30,645 bases of DNA from JACCYX01 sp964610045 (lineage in GTDB: Bacteria; Chloroflexota; Chloroflexia; Thermomicrobiales; UBA6265): the NCBI GenBank assembly GCA_964610045.1, contig CAZSUN010000042.1:1-30645 (forward strand). Direction: 5' to 3'. A program made the position numbers and the translations under genes. Positions 23,553 through 30,645 of this stretch are shown here, in pieces. The notes beneath the pieces are model-generated. The model did no database searches and was not told the origin of the DNA. It saw only the letters and a program-made list of their open reading frames with translations. The stretch's first letter is position 1. Each line of letters opens with the position of its first letter.

Positions 23553-23715
23553 CCCGTCGATCATCTGTTCTGGTTGAGGGAGACCTGCCCGGACTGGCGG
23601 GATGAATGGGCATCCGCTCCGGTCCGCCGTTGCGGAGAGTCGCGCCACCGTCGCATCATGAACGGAAATACGAAGGCCCGGTGCGCTGCGGCCTGGATGC
23701 TGAGGAGCATGGCAG

Positions 23716-24396
23716 ATGAACCCGGAGAACCAGTTTGCGGCATGGTGGCTGTACCGAAGGGCAGCGGACTGGAGAGCAATCCAGAATGGCGGCTACGCCG
23801 AGGCAGCTGCGGAATTCTCGCAGCTGCTGGATGAACCTGGCGATGCGGTGACGATTCGCGGGACCTACACGTCACTTGGGCTGAATGCCGCCGCGGAGAT
23901 GATCGTCTGGGCGCACGCGCAGACGCTCGACCGGCTGCAGAACCTGGCGATTCGCGTGGGGAGAACGTCGATAGGGGCGCATCTCGACACGGTTTCCTGC
24001 TATATCGGGGTCGGCGGCATGTCGCAGTACGATCCCACGCACGGACCGGCCTTCGTCAAGGGCATCCCGGCGAAACGGTACCTGAGCGTGTACCCGTTCT
24101 CCAAAACGCCGGAGTGGTTCCTGCTCGATTACCGTGAGCGCCGTCGCCTGATGATCGAGCACGGCGAAATGGGCCGGGAATTCCCCGAGATCCTGACCAA
24201 CACCGTCAACTCGTTCGGCATTCAGGACCAGGAATTCGTGGTGGCCCTGGAGGATGACGATCCGGAACAGCTGATCAAGATGGTGCAACGGCTGCGCGGG
24301 GCCGAGGTCCGGAAGTGGACCGCGATTGACACCCCGATCTATCTCGGGGATCGCAAGCCCATCGCGGACGTGCTGGCCGACTTGCGCGGTCGATAG
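23716..24396 (+). CDS. hemQ: Chlorite dismutase family protein, HemQ-like coproheme decarboxylase
   Basis: 226 residues. The second half carries the HemQ signature: RYLSVYPFSKTPEW with the Tyr126/Lys130 pair matching the catalytic Tyr and Lys of Gram-positive HemQ, then RRRLMIEHGEMGRE with His149 as the expected proximal haem ligand, then NSFGIQDQEFVVALEDDDPE and LRGAEVRKWTAIDTPIYLG. HemQ oxidatively decarboxylates coproheme to haem b in the coproporphyrin-dependent pathway of monoderms. There is no sign of the Arg of true chlorite dismutases, though I could not align it fully. The ATG at 23716 has GAGGAG 8 bp upstream. It diverges from uvrC; no other haem genes are in the window. Confidence 0.88.
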   Translation: MNPENQFAAWWLYRRAADWRAIQNGGYAEAAAEFSQLLDEPGDAVTIRGTYTSLGLNAAAEMIVWAHAQTLDRLQNLAIRVGRTSIGAHLDTVSCYIGVGGMSQYDPTHGPAFVKGIPAKRYLSVYPFSKTPEWFLLDYRERRRLMIEHGEMGREFPEILTNTVNSFGIQDQEFVVALEDDDPEQLIKMVQRLRGAEVRKWTAIDTPIYLGDRKPIADVLADLRGR

Positions 24397-24436
24397 CCGA
24401 GCGCGCAAATCCGTATCCGCACTGGGATGCGTGTCC

Positions 24437-24456
24437 GGCGCATTCGTCGATGCGCT
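24437..24456 (+). terminator. Short hairpin between convergent genes
   Basis: GCGCAT-TCGTCG-ATGCGC (24438-24455) lies between the HemQ-like stop and the stop of the convergent DUF2795 gene and is followed by TTTAC on the plus strand. It is a weak intrinsic terminator at best. Confidence 0.35.
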
Positions 24457-24879
24457 TTACAGCGAGTTCTTCAGCTTGCCGGCGGCGTCCTGGGCCTGAC
24501 CAGCGGCATCCGATGCCGCATCGGCTGCATCCTGAGCGCTGCCCTTGGCGCCACTGGCCGCATCGTCCGCGGCGCCCTTGAGCTTGTTGGCGGCGTCGCC
24601 CGCCTTGTCGGCGGCTTCATCGAGACCGGCAATTCCTGCGATGGCGCCAAGGCTGTTGACGACTTCTTCGGAGCTGTCGAAGACTTTGTCGGGCAATTTG
24701 TCGACCAGGCCAAGGAACTGATCGGGAACACCGTTCCGTTCGAGCGCGGATTTCAACTCACTCTTGCTGACCGGGAAGGTGATGCCTTCGACATACTTTT
24801 CGATGCCGCCGAGATCGAGGTCGCCAAGGTCGCCACCACCGGTGATGCCGCTGACGATATCCTTGAGTTTGTCGAACAT
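24457..24879 (-). CDS. DUF2795 domain protein with Ala/Asp/Lys-rich LEA-like tail
   Basis: 140 residues. Residues about 27-75 (EKYVEGITFPVSKSELKSAL, then RNGVPDQFLGLVDKLPDKVF and DSSEEVVNSL) match the DUF2795 pattern, a small helical domain of unknown role frequent in Actinobacteria and Chloroflexi. The C-terminal 50 residues are a low-complexity repeat of Ala, Asp, Lys and Gly (AADKAGDAANKLKGAADDAA and similar) resembling LEA/YtxH stress proteins that fold into amphipathic helices on drying or at membranes. A Gly/Asp-rich run (TGGGDLGDLDLGG) joins the N-terminus. Strong GGGAGGA precedes the ATG. It is a single-gene unit and a stress role is inferred. Confidence 0.82.
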   Translation of the reverse strand: MFDKLKDIVSGITGGGDLGDLDLGGIEKYVEGITFPVSKSELKSALERNGVPDQFLGLVDKLPDKVFDSSEEVVNSLGAIAGIAGLDEAADKAGDAANKLKGAADDAASGAKGSAQDAADAASDAAGQAQDAAGKLKNSL

Positions 24880-25206
24880 ATGGTCCTCCCACCTGCTCCT
24901 GCAGGAATTTCGAAGTCCGGGGGCTCAACCAGGGTGTATTCGCCCTCCGGGCGCCGGTACCTTTGTTGTATCACGACACTTGGGAAATCCGCGCCAAGTC
25001 AACCCAAATCGACTCGCAGGCACTCCTCAAACGAGCCAAATCCGGGCAGATTCACCTGATTGGCCATGGATGGCGGCTGGCGGTTGTCCTGAACGCGGCG
25101 CGAAGACGGTGTATACGGCTATACTCCGTGAGTTACGGCTGGTGCCCCTCCACGGGTGGGGTACGCATGCCGGTTTGTCATGCAAGGCGCAAGGAGTTTT
25201 GGCCTG
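24880..25206. other. Divergent intergenic region
   Basis: No gene is seen. It separates the DUF2795 gene (minus) from the 45-residue gene (plus). TATACG (25112-25117) and TATACT (25120-25125) are -10-like on the plus strand, but no -35 is found at normal distance. A TTGACT on the minus strand near 25000 is too far (24 bp) from GATACA to be a standard promoter. Confidence 0.45.
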
Positions 25207-25344
25207 ATGTCTGAACACGGTTCAGTGCAGTTGACCGAAGAGGATGTAGCGTTCATTCTCACCCTGTTGCGGAATTCGGCAACCCCCCTCTCGACTGCAC
25301 AGCTGGTCGCCGCCCTCAAACAGCGCACATCCCGCCAATCCTGA
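25207..25344 (+). CDS. 45-residue protein of unknown function
   Basis: Starts at the ATG at 25207 with AAGGAG 10-11 bp upstream. The product (TEEDVAFILTLLRNSATPLS, then TAQLVAALKQR) reads as two helices with a turn and resembles the first helices of a winged-helix domain. Its leader (CAAGGAGTT then about 9 bp to ATG) closely matches that of the next gene, 82 bp downstream, so they are likely one operon. No family is recognised. Confidence 0.6.
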   Translation: MSEHGSVQLTEEDVAFILTLLRNSATPLSTAQLVAALKQRTSRQS

Positions 25345-25426
25345 ATCGCCTTTCCCGATGCGGTCAGGTTCGTACGTCGGGAAGAGCCTCGCGCCCTCAC
25401 GAATCACCCCAAGGAGTTGACCGAGC

Positions 25427-27178
25427 ATGGTCCTCAACCTCGAAAATCCGGTACCGGTTTTCGCCGGCAGCCCGCAAGACCAGGCACTCGCCGAACGCGC
25501 GTTTGGTGCACTGCGTGGCCGCGGCATGTTCATGTCGGACAACTCACCGATCCAGGTACCGCTCCAGACGCTCATCGACTTCCTGGTTGGGCAGGCGGGT
25601 GCGACGGAGGCCGATGTCTCGAGAGCGCTCGCCGGGAATGCGAACGTCTTCGGGATCGAATCGATCGACGGCGTGGACTACGTTGTGACGACCAGATCGG
25701 GCCGGCGACCGCTGGATGTCACGGCGGCGAATGTCCACTCGTTCGCCACCCGGTTCATGACGCCTCTGCCGAAGATCGAGCGTCCATCCCGGCCGATCTC
25801 GGAGCGGCCGCGAGTCGATCCGAGTTGGGCAACCTATTCGATGCCCGACCTGAGCGATGACGACGAGGACGAGGAGGATTTCGCCGACGAGGTGATCGTT
25901 CTCGTCGAGCCGGTGGCCGAGCCGGTTGTTGACACGCTGGTTGAATCAGAGCCGATCGAGGTGGCTGCTGTTGCGGAAACGATCGAAGCGGCGGAACCAG
26001 AGCCGGTCGCGGACGTCGCGGAGTCCTTGCCGGCAGCTGAACCGGAGCCAACGCCTGTCGTTGCGGTCGCGCCGGCGTCTGATTTCTCCAACGTGCCGGA
26101 TGCCAGTATTGCCGCTGCCCTCGAAGCGCGGTTGGGCGGCGATCCGCGGATCGCCCTGTTCGCCGGGCAGTGGATGCCGGAGGAGCGGGTCGAGCGGCTT
26201 GGCCGCAACGACGTTCGTCGCATCAAGGACTACATCTCCGAGCAGGAGCAACCACTCACCGATGCAACGCTCGTTCAGGATATCCTGAACGTGCGGCCGA
26301 ACTCCGCCAGCTTCGAGACCGTCCAGTTCTCACTCAACTATCGGCTGTTCAAGGACCATCGCGATTTCGACTTCGTCGGCACCAGCGATCAGCGCTTCTG
26401 GAGCACCAGCAGCCTGCCGCAAATCGGCACGACCCGCCGCAAACCGAACGAGATCGGCACGGACTACCGCTTCCTTGTCGATGAGGTCCCGGCGAGTGTC
26501 GTCCACCGTTCTGTTTCGAGCGTGAGCCGTGTCCTGAGCTTCTACGAGCACTCGCTTGGTCTGCTGCCGTATGACGAGGAGTTGCAGGCGCTCTTCCCGG
26601 CTCCGGTCCTTCCAGACCAGCGGTCGGCGGTGCTGATGTTCGAGATTCCGCAGCTGTACACCACGTATCTGGTCGAACTGCGGTATCCGACGCCGAACCG
26701 CGGCGGATTCCTCCTCGGCCTGGATGACTTCTACGCCGAGAGCCTGGTGCCTGGAGCCCTGGTTTCGATCACCGCGACCGAGAATGACGGTCACTACCGG
26801 GTCGAGTTCATCCCCGGCAAGGACCAGAACGCCCGGTTGCTCGACCTCGACGACCGGCGGGCCGCCCGCTACCACTTCCGCCCGACCACCTACGGGTGCG
26901 AGGTGGCGCCTGAGTGGCTGATCAGTGAGGAGCGGTTCCCGCGCCTGGGCACCGAGCGGCCACTCGACGACAAAATCCGGCGTCGCCCGGATGCGGTGGT
27001 TGAAGCAACCTTCGAGCGGATCGGGATCGAGGACGGTGACAGCCTGATGTCGACGTTCGACGAACTCCTGACAGTGGTAAACATCGAACGGCCGTTCTCG
27101 GCGAGCCTGTTGCGCCAGACACTCGATTCGAACCGGCAGATCACTGCCGACGGCGATACCTACACCTATGTTCGGTGA
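25427..27178 (+). CDS. Large acidic protein with winged-helix-like ends and Pro/Glu/Val linker
   Basis: 583 residues, no family recognised. An N-terminal module (about 40-92: IQVPLQTLIDFLVGQAGATE, then ADVSRALAGNANVFGIESID and GVDYVV) has the helix-helix-wing layout of HARE-HTH or RNA-polymerase-delta-like domains. A strongly acidic, Pro/Glu/Val-rich linker spans about 139-217 (DLSDDDEDEEDFADE and several EPxP units). A second similar module lies at about 255-325 (NDVRRIKDYISEQEQPLTDA, then DHRDFDFVGTSDQRFW), a middle beta-rich region follows, and a third short module ends the protein (DSLMSTFDELLTVV, then ASLLRQTLDSNRQITADGDT). AAGGAG precedes the ATG. It overlaps the HEAT-repeat gene by 11 bp. 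A transcription-associated role is only suggested by the folds. Confidence 0.8.
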   Translation: MVLNLENPVPVFAGSPQDQALAERAFGALRGRGMFMSDNSPIQVPLQTLIDFLVGQAGATEADVSRALAGNANVFGIESIDGVDYVVTTRSGRRPLDVTAANVHSFATRFMTPLPKIERPSRPISERPRVDPSWATYSMPDLSDDDEDEEDFADEVIVLVEPVAEPVVDTLVESEPIEVAAVAETIEAAEPEPVADVAESLPAAEPEPTPVVAVAPASDFSNVPDASIAAALEARLGGDPRIALFAGQWMPEERVERLGRNDVRRIKDYISEQEQPLTDATLVQDILNVRPNSASFETVQFSLNYRLFKDHRDFDFVGTSDQRFWSTSSLPQIGTTRRKPNEIGTDYRFLVDEVPASVVHRSVSSVSRVLSFYEHSLGLLPYDEELQALFPAPVLPDQRSAVLMFEIPQLYTTYLVELRYPTPNRGGFLLGLDDFYAESLVPGALVSITATENDGHYRVEFIPGKDQNARLLDLDDRRAARYHFRPTTYGCEVAPEWLISEERFPRLGTERPLDDKIRRRPDAVVEATFERIGIEDGDSLMSTFDELLTVVNIERPFSASLLRQTLDSNRQITADGDTYTYVR

Positions 27179-28184
27179 CGACGACCTCCACGAAGGCGAT
27201 GAGTACGACGATTTTCGCGTATTCTCGCCGGACGAGGAGGACGATGACGATCTCGACTCCCCCGTCGCCGCGAACAAGCCGGCGATAGGGGAGGTCATCG
27301 AGCGCCTGCGTGCCGGCGATCTGCGCTATGCCGACCTGGCCGCCCTCTCCGACTTGACCTCCGCCGATCTGGTGGAGCTGACGGCGGCGTGGGACGACAT
27401 CGCGCCGGAACTCCGAGCCTCGGTCGTCCGTGAGGCGACAGACATCGCCTCCGACAACGTCTTTCTGGAATTCACCCGGTTCTTCCTGCTGGCGTCGCAC
27501 GACGATGACAGCGTGGTGCGCCAGCTGGCGGTGCAGGCGTTGGGGATGCCGCTCGGTGACGGCGTGGAGCCCCGCCTGCTCGACGTGCTCGCATCGGATC
27601 CCATTGAGGATGTCCGGATTGCGGCGGCGACGAGCCTGGGGCCATGGGCGGAATTTGCCGAGATGGGGGAGAGCGAGCCGGACCTGCATCAGCGAATCTC
27701 GTCGCTTCTGTTCGGCATTGCCGAGACCGAATCCGAATCCTGGCACCTGCGGCGGCGCGCGGCGGAGTCAGCCGCGATATTTGGACCGAGCGGCCGTGTG
27801 AACCGGTTGGTCCAGCAGATGTACGATGAGGATGAAATCGGCTTGCGGGCGAGCGCGATCTACGCCGCGGGCCGTGGCAACCAGCGCGAGTGGTTGCCGA
27901 CCGTGCTGGACGAACTGACGAACGAGGACGCCGAGCTCCGGTTCGAGGCCGTCCGCGCCGCCGGGGCATTCGGCGATGTCGATGCCTTGCCGCCGCTCTC
28001 CGAAATCGCGAAAGACGACGACGACACGGATGTAAGGCACGGAGCCATCCTGGCCATCGGGGAGATTGGAGGGCGTGGCGCGATCAGGGTCCTGAACCGC
28101 CTCGCGGAGCTGGCTCCGGAAGGTGACCAGGACATGATCGACGCCGCCCTGATCGAAGCGTCCATCCAGGACGAGCCATTCTAG
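27168..28184 (+). CDS. HEAT-repeat protein
   Basis: 338 residues. A very acidic N-terminus (DDDLHEGDEYDDF, then DEEDDDDLDSP) precedes a solenoid of about six HEAT repeats from about residue 95 on, seen as repeating units such as DDSVVRQLAVQALGMPLGDG, DPIEDVRIAAATSLGPW, DAELRFEAVRAAGAFGD and DTDVRHGAILAIGEIGGRGA. HEAT solenoids are protein-binding scaffolds. The start overlaps the upstream acidic protein by 11 bp, so the two are coupled and may work together; both have acidic tracts that could bind a basic partner. It lacks the catalytic His-Glu motifs of phycobilin lyases. Confidence 0.88.
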   Translation: MFGDDDLHEGDEYDDFRVFSPDEEDDDDLDSPVAANKPAIGEVIERLRAGDLRYADLAALSDLTSADLVELTAAWDDIAPELRASVVREATDIASDNVFLEFTRFFLLASHDDDSVVRQLAVQALGMPLGDGVEPRLLDVLASDPIEDVRIAAATSLGPWAEFAEMGESEPDLHQRISSLLFGIAETESESWHLRRRAAESAAIFGPSGRVNRLVQQMYDEDEIGLRASAIYAAGRGNQREWLPTVLDELTNEDAELRFEAVRAAGAFGDVDALPPLSEIAKDDDDTDVRHGAILAIGEIGGRGAIRVLNRLAELAPEGDQDMIDAALIEASIQDEPF

Positions 28185-28232
28185 ACGTCTCATCCATCGC
28201 CTGACGCAAAGCCGTTGCGTTGTCACCCGGCT

Positions 28233-28238
28233 GGAGGG
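28233..28238 (+). promoter_or_regulatory. Shine-Dalgarno GGAGGG that fixes an ATC start
   Basis: GGAGGG is correctly spaced (about 5 nt) from the ATC at 28243. No ATG, GTG or TTG lies in frame between the previous stop and 28450. This is the main support for a non-standard start of the FemAB gene. Confidence 0.55.
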
Positions 28239-28242
28239 TCCC

Positions 28243-29280
28243 ATCAGCACGCCGACATCAACCGCATCCTCGAACCCTGACCCGCTCGCAATCGCCTGGA
28301 ATGCCCGGCTCGAGGCGATTGGCGGGCACTTCCTGCAGACCTGGGAGTGGGGAGATTTCAAGCAGCGTCACGGGTGGCAGGCCGAGCGCATCCTCGTCGA
28401 GGGGGATGCCGGTACCGCCCAGGCCCAGGTTCTGTACCGTGGGCGCCTGGGTGTGACGGCTGGATACATCCCGCGCGGGCCCGCGTTCGACGGTGATCCC
28501 GCGCGGCTCTGGCCGCAATTGCGGGACGAAATCGACAGGGCCGGGCGGGCTCATCGGGCGCTGATGACACTCGTCGAGCCCGATCGTGAGATCGGGCTCG
28601 ACGGCACGTACCGCGAGGCCGGGGTGGCTGTGGTTCCCGGGCACCAGCAACCAGGCCGGACCGTGAAGCTCCCGCTCGGCAGCGACGATGCCATCCTGGC
28701 GCAGATGCGGCAGAAAACCCGCTACAACGTTCGCCTGGCGCAGCGGCGAGGTGTCCATGTCGAAGTCCGGGATGTCAGCGCCATCGAGGAATTCCACCTC
28801 TTGATGCGGGACACCTCCGACCGCAACGAGTTCGGTATCCATCCAGTCGACTACTACCGCGACTTCCTGGAAATGATGGGCGACCGGGCGGTGATGCTGT
28901 TTGCCCTGGTTGGAGGTGAGGCGATTGCCGCGACGCTGATCGCCGCGCGGTTCGGCCACGAGGCCATCTACATGTATGGCGCATCATCGACCGAACACCG
29001 GGCGCACGGCGCTGCTTTCCTGCTCCAGTTCACGGCCATGCAGTGGGCGCGAGACTGGGGTTGCGATACCTACGACCTGTGGGGGATTCCGGAAGAGGAT
29101 CCGGAACCGTCGTCAGAGACGAGTGAAGCCGAGAGGACCAGGGGAGACGACTGGCGGGGCCTTCACCGGTTCAAGATCGGCTTCGGCGGCGAGATCGTGA
29201 GCTACCCGCCGATGTTCGAGCGCCGCCATGTGCCGGTTGTTCCGGCGATCGTCCGCCGTCTCTCGCCGGTGATTGGGTAA
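28243..29280 (+). CDS. FemAB-type peptidoglycan interpeptide-bridge aminoacyltransferase
   Basis: 345 residues if translation begins at the ATC at 28243. Family features run from near the start: GHFLQTWEWGDFKQRHGWQA (FemX-type N-terminal block), GYIPRGPAF, MRQKTRYNVRLAQRRGVHVE, NEFGIHPVDYYRDFLEMMGD, LVGGEAIAATLIAARFGHEA, YMYGASSTEHRAHGAAFLLQ, and WGCDTYDLWGIPEED with HRFKIGFGGEIVSY. These are the two GNAT-like halves of FemABX enzymes, which add amino acids from aminoacyl-tRNA to the peptide of lipid II. Starting at the first standard in-frame codon (GTG 28450) would delete the conserved N-terminal block. It ends 5 bp before murE, so a joint cell-wall role is likely. The transferred amino acid is unknown. 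Confidence 0.87.
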   Translation: MSTPTSTASSNPDPLAIAWNARLEAIGGHFLQTWEWGDFKQRHGWQAERILVEGDAGTAQAQVLYRGRLGVTAGYIPRGPAFDGDPARLWPQLRDEIDRAGRAHRALMTLVEPDREIGLDGTYREAGVAVVPGHQQPGRTVKLPLGSDDAILAQMRQKTRYNVRLAQRRGVHVEVRDVSAIEEFHLLMRDTSDRNEFGIHPVDYYRDFLEMMGDRAVMLFALVGGEAIAATLIAARFGHEAIYMYGASSTEHRAHGAAFLLQFTAMQWARDWGCDTYDLWGIPEEDPEPSSETSEAERTRGDDWRGLHRFKIGFGGEIVSYPPMFERRHVPVVPAIVRRLSPVIG

Positions 29281-29285
29281 GCCGC

Positions 29286-30645
29286 ATGGCATCGTCGTTG
29301 CCGCAGCCGGCACCGCGAGGGATGACGGTCGGTGCCCTCGCGGCAACGATCGAGGGCAGTACGCTGATTGGCGACGGCGGCGCGATCGTCAGCGGGGTGC
29401 AGTACGACTCCCGGCTGGTGCGGCCGGGCGACCTTTTCGCTGCGCTGCGGGGATCGGACTTCGACGGGCACGCCTACGCGGACCGGGCGGTTGCTGCCGG
29501 GGCGGCGGCGTTGCTGGTGGAGCGGCCCATGGGGGTGAATGTGCCGCAAATCGTGGCCGGGAACAGCCGGGCAGCGCTGGCCCCGGCCTCGGCCGCTTTT
29601 TTCGGGCATCCCAGCCACGACCTGACGGTCGTTGGACTCACCGGCACCGATGGCAAGACGACCACCAGCTTCCTGGTCGATCACCTGTTGCGCCAGGCCG
29701 GCCTCATCACCGGCCTGATCGGGACTGTCGGCATCCGGGTGGGGCCGGACATCGCGTACGAATTACCGCACCAGACGACCCCGGAATCGAACCTGGTTCA
29801 GGGGTACCTGCGGGAAATGGCCGATTGCGGGGTGTCCCATGCCGTAATCGAGGCGACCTCGCACGGACTGGCGATGCACCGGCTGGACGGGAGCCGGTTC
29901 GCGATTGCCGGGGTCACCAACATGACCCACGAGCACCTCGAGTATCACGGCACCGTCGAGAACTACTGGCGGGCGAAGGCGATGCTGGTGGAACGGGTGG
30001 CGGCCGAAGGCGGGACGGTGGTCTTGAACGCCGATGATCCCGGGGCGATGTCGGCCCTGCCGTACGCCACCGGGGCGACTGTGGTCACCACCAGCGCGTC
30101 TGGCAGGGACGCGGATCTGCGGGCGGCCGATCCTGTCATCGGCCCCGGTGGCGCCTCATTCGTGCTCCTCGTCGACGGCGAAATCTTCCCGGTGACGATG
30201 CCACTCATTGGCGGATTCAACATCGACAACGCACTGATCGCGCTCGGGATCGGGCGGGCAGCCGGTTTGCCGGTGCTGCCGATGGTGACCGCGCTGGCAA
30301 CCGCGCCGGGCGTTCCGGGCCGGATGCAAAGGATCGATGCCGGTCAGACGTTTACGGTGATCGTCGATTACGCGCACACGCCGGAATCGCTGCGCAAGGT
30401 GCTGACGCTGCTGCGCGGGATGGCCCCGGGCAGGATCATCGTAGTCTCGGGCAGCGCGGGTGAGCGAGATCCGAGCAAGCGGCCGCTCCAGGGGGAGGTT
30501 TGCGCCAGTCTGGCGGACCTCAGCATTTTCACCAATGAGGACCCGCGGAACGAGGACCCCGAGCGGATCCTCGACGACATCGCGGCAGGCGCCTGCCGCC
30601 AGGGGGCGGTGGCGGGTAGCGATTACCTGGCGATCGTGGACCGGC
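29286..30645 (+). CDS. murE: UDP-N-acetylmuramyl tripeptide synthetase, 3'-truncated by window end
   Basis: 453 codons are present with no stop before the window ends; the family is about 480-500 residues. MurE adds the third amino acid (a diamino acid) to UDP-MurNAc-Ala-Glu. Seen: N-terminal UDP-binding domain (VQYDSRLVRPGDLFAALRG), ATP loop GLTGTDGKTTT (118-127), TTPESN, IEATSHGL, MTHEHLEYHGTVENYWRAKA with carbamoyl-lysine K231, NADD, VDYAHTPESLRKVL, and the diamino-acid-recognition region TNEDPRNEDP (E418-R421). Meso-DAP enzymes have DNPR there, so EDPR hints at another diamino acid such as Lys or Orn. The start ATG is 5 bp after the FemAB stop; its ribosome site is weak, fitting translation from the upstream gene. 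Confidence 0.96.
   Translation, partial: MASSLPQPAPRGMTVGALAATIEGSTLIGDGGAIVSGVQYDSRLVRPGDLFAALRGSDFDGHAYADRAVAAGAAALLVERPMGVNVPQIVAGNSRAALAPASAAFFGHPSHDLTVVGLTGTDGKTTTSFLVDHLLRQAGLITGLIGTVGIRVGPDIAYELPHQTTPESNLVQGYLREMADCGVSHAVIEATSHGLAMHRLDGSRFAIAGVTNMTHEHLEYHGTVENYWRAKAMLVERVAAEGGTVVLNADDPGAMSALPYATGATVVTTSASGRDADLRAADPVIGPGGASFVLLVDGEIFPVTMPLIGGFNIDNALIALGIGRAAGLPVLPMVTALATAPGVPGRMQRIDAGQTFTVIVDYAHTPESLRKVLTLLRGMAPGRIIVVSGSAGERDPSKRPLQGEVCASLADLSIFTNEDPRNEDPERILDDIAAGACRQGAVAGSDYLAIVDR

Noticed and set aside
1..30645. CRISPR array, insertion sequence or prophage
   Set aside because: No spaced direct repeats, transposase, terminal inverted repeats around a transposase, or phage structural genes were found.

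Overview
High-GC bacterial chromosome fragment, probably from a Chloroflexota lineage near Thermomicrobia/Sphaerobacter. That placement is inference from gene content: a coproheme-decarboxylase (HemQ)-like chlorite dismutase protein, DUF2795, a murE next to a FemAB-type aminoacyltransferase, GTG/TTG starts and the codon style. No rRNA or other phylogenetic marker is present. I see no plasmid, phage, insertion sequence or CRISPR array.

Layout. 1-3100: start of a sugar ABC-transporter permease (minus) with a good sigma-70 promoter, two unrelated membrane proteins, a tRNA-Arg(CCG) with its promoter, and an orphan SOS-type box in front of DNA with no intact gene. 3095-7472: a translationally coupled GntR regulator and nucleotidyltransferase (minus), diverging from a P-loop kinase, a class I aminotransferase and an orphan DNA methyltransferase (plus). 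7474-15577: a nitrogen block, in which a glutamine-synthetase-like ligase overlaps a PucR-type regulator (minus) and diverges from a full-length glutamate synthase large subunit gltB (plus) across about 510 bp carrying two matching dyad operators. 15890-23540: a long minus-strand run with a DNA-repair flavour, uvrC, tsaC, a membrane protein, a 70-residue acidic protein, rarA and rph, followed by an ECF sigma factor and a methylguanine-DNA methyltransferase fusion. 23716-30645: a HemQ-like gene, a DUF2795 protein with a LEA-like tail, a 45-residue protein, a large acidic winged-helix-like protein, a HEAT-repeat protein, a FemAB-type transferase and murE, which runs off the window.

Most notable system. 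The ECF sigma gene is followed after 3 bp by a 304-residue protein. Its N-terminal part has the exact Cys-x25-His-x3-Cys-x2-Cys spacing of redox-sensing zinc anti-sigma factors such as RsrA, and its C-terminal part is a complete O6-alkylguanine-DNA alkyltransferase with a PCHRV active site. This looks like a sigma/anti-sigma pair in which the anti-sigma factor is itself the DNA-alkylation repair enzyme, a design different from Ada. Other strong leads are a GS-like ligase that has lost the ammonia-site Glu and is cotranscribed with its likely PucR regulator, a FemAB gene whose only plausible start is ATC behind a good Shine-Dalgarno, and a murE with EDPR in place of the DNPR motif.
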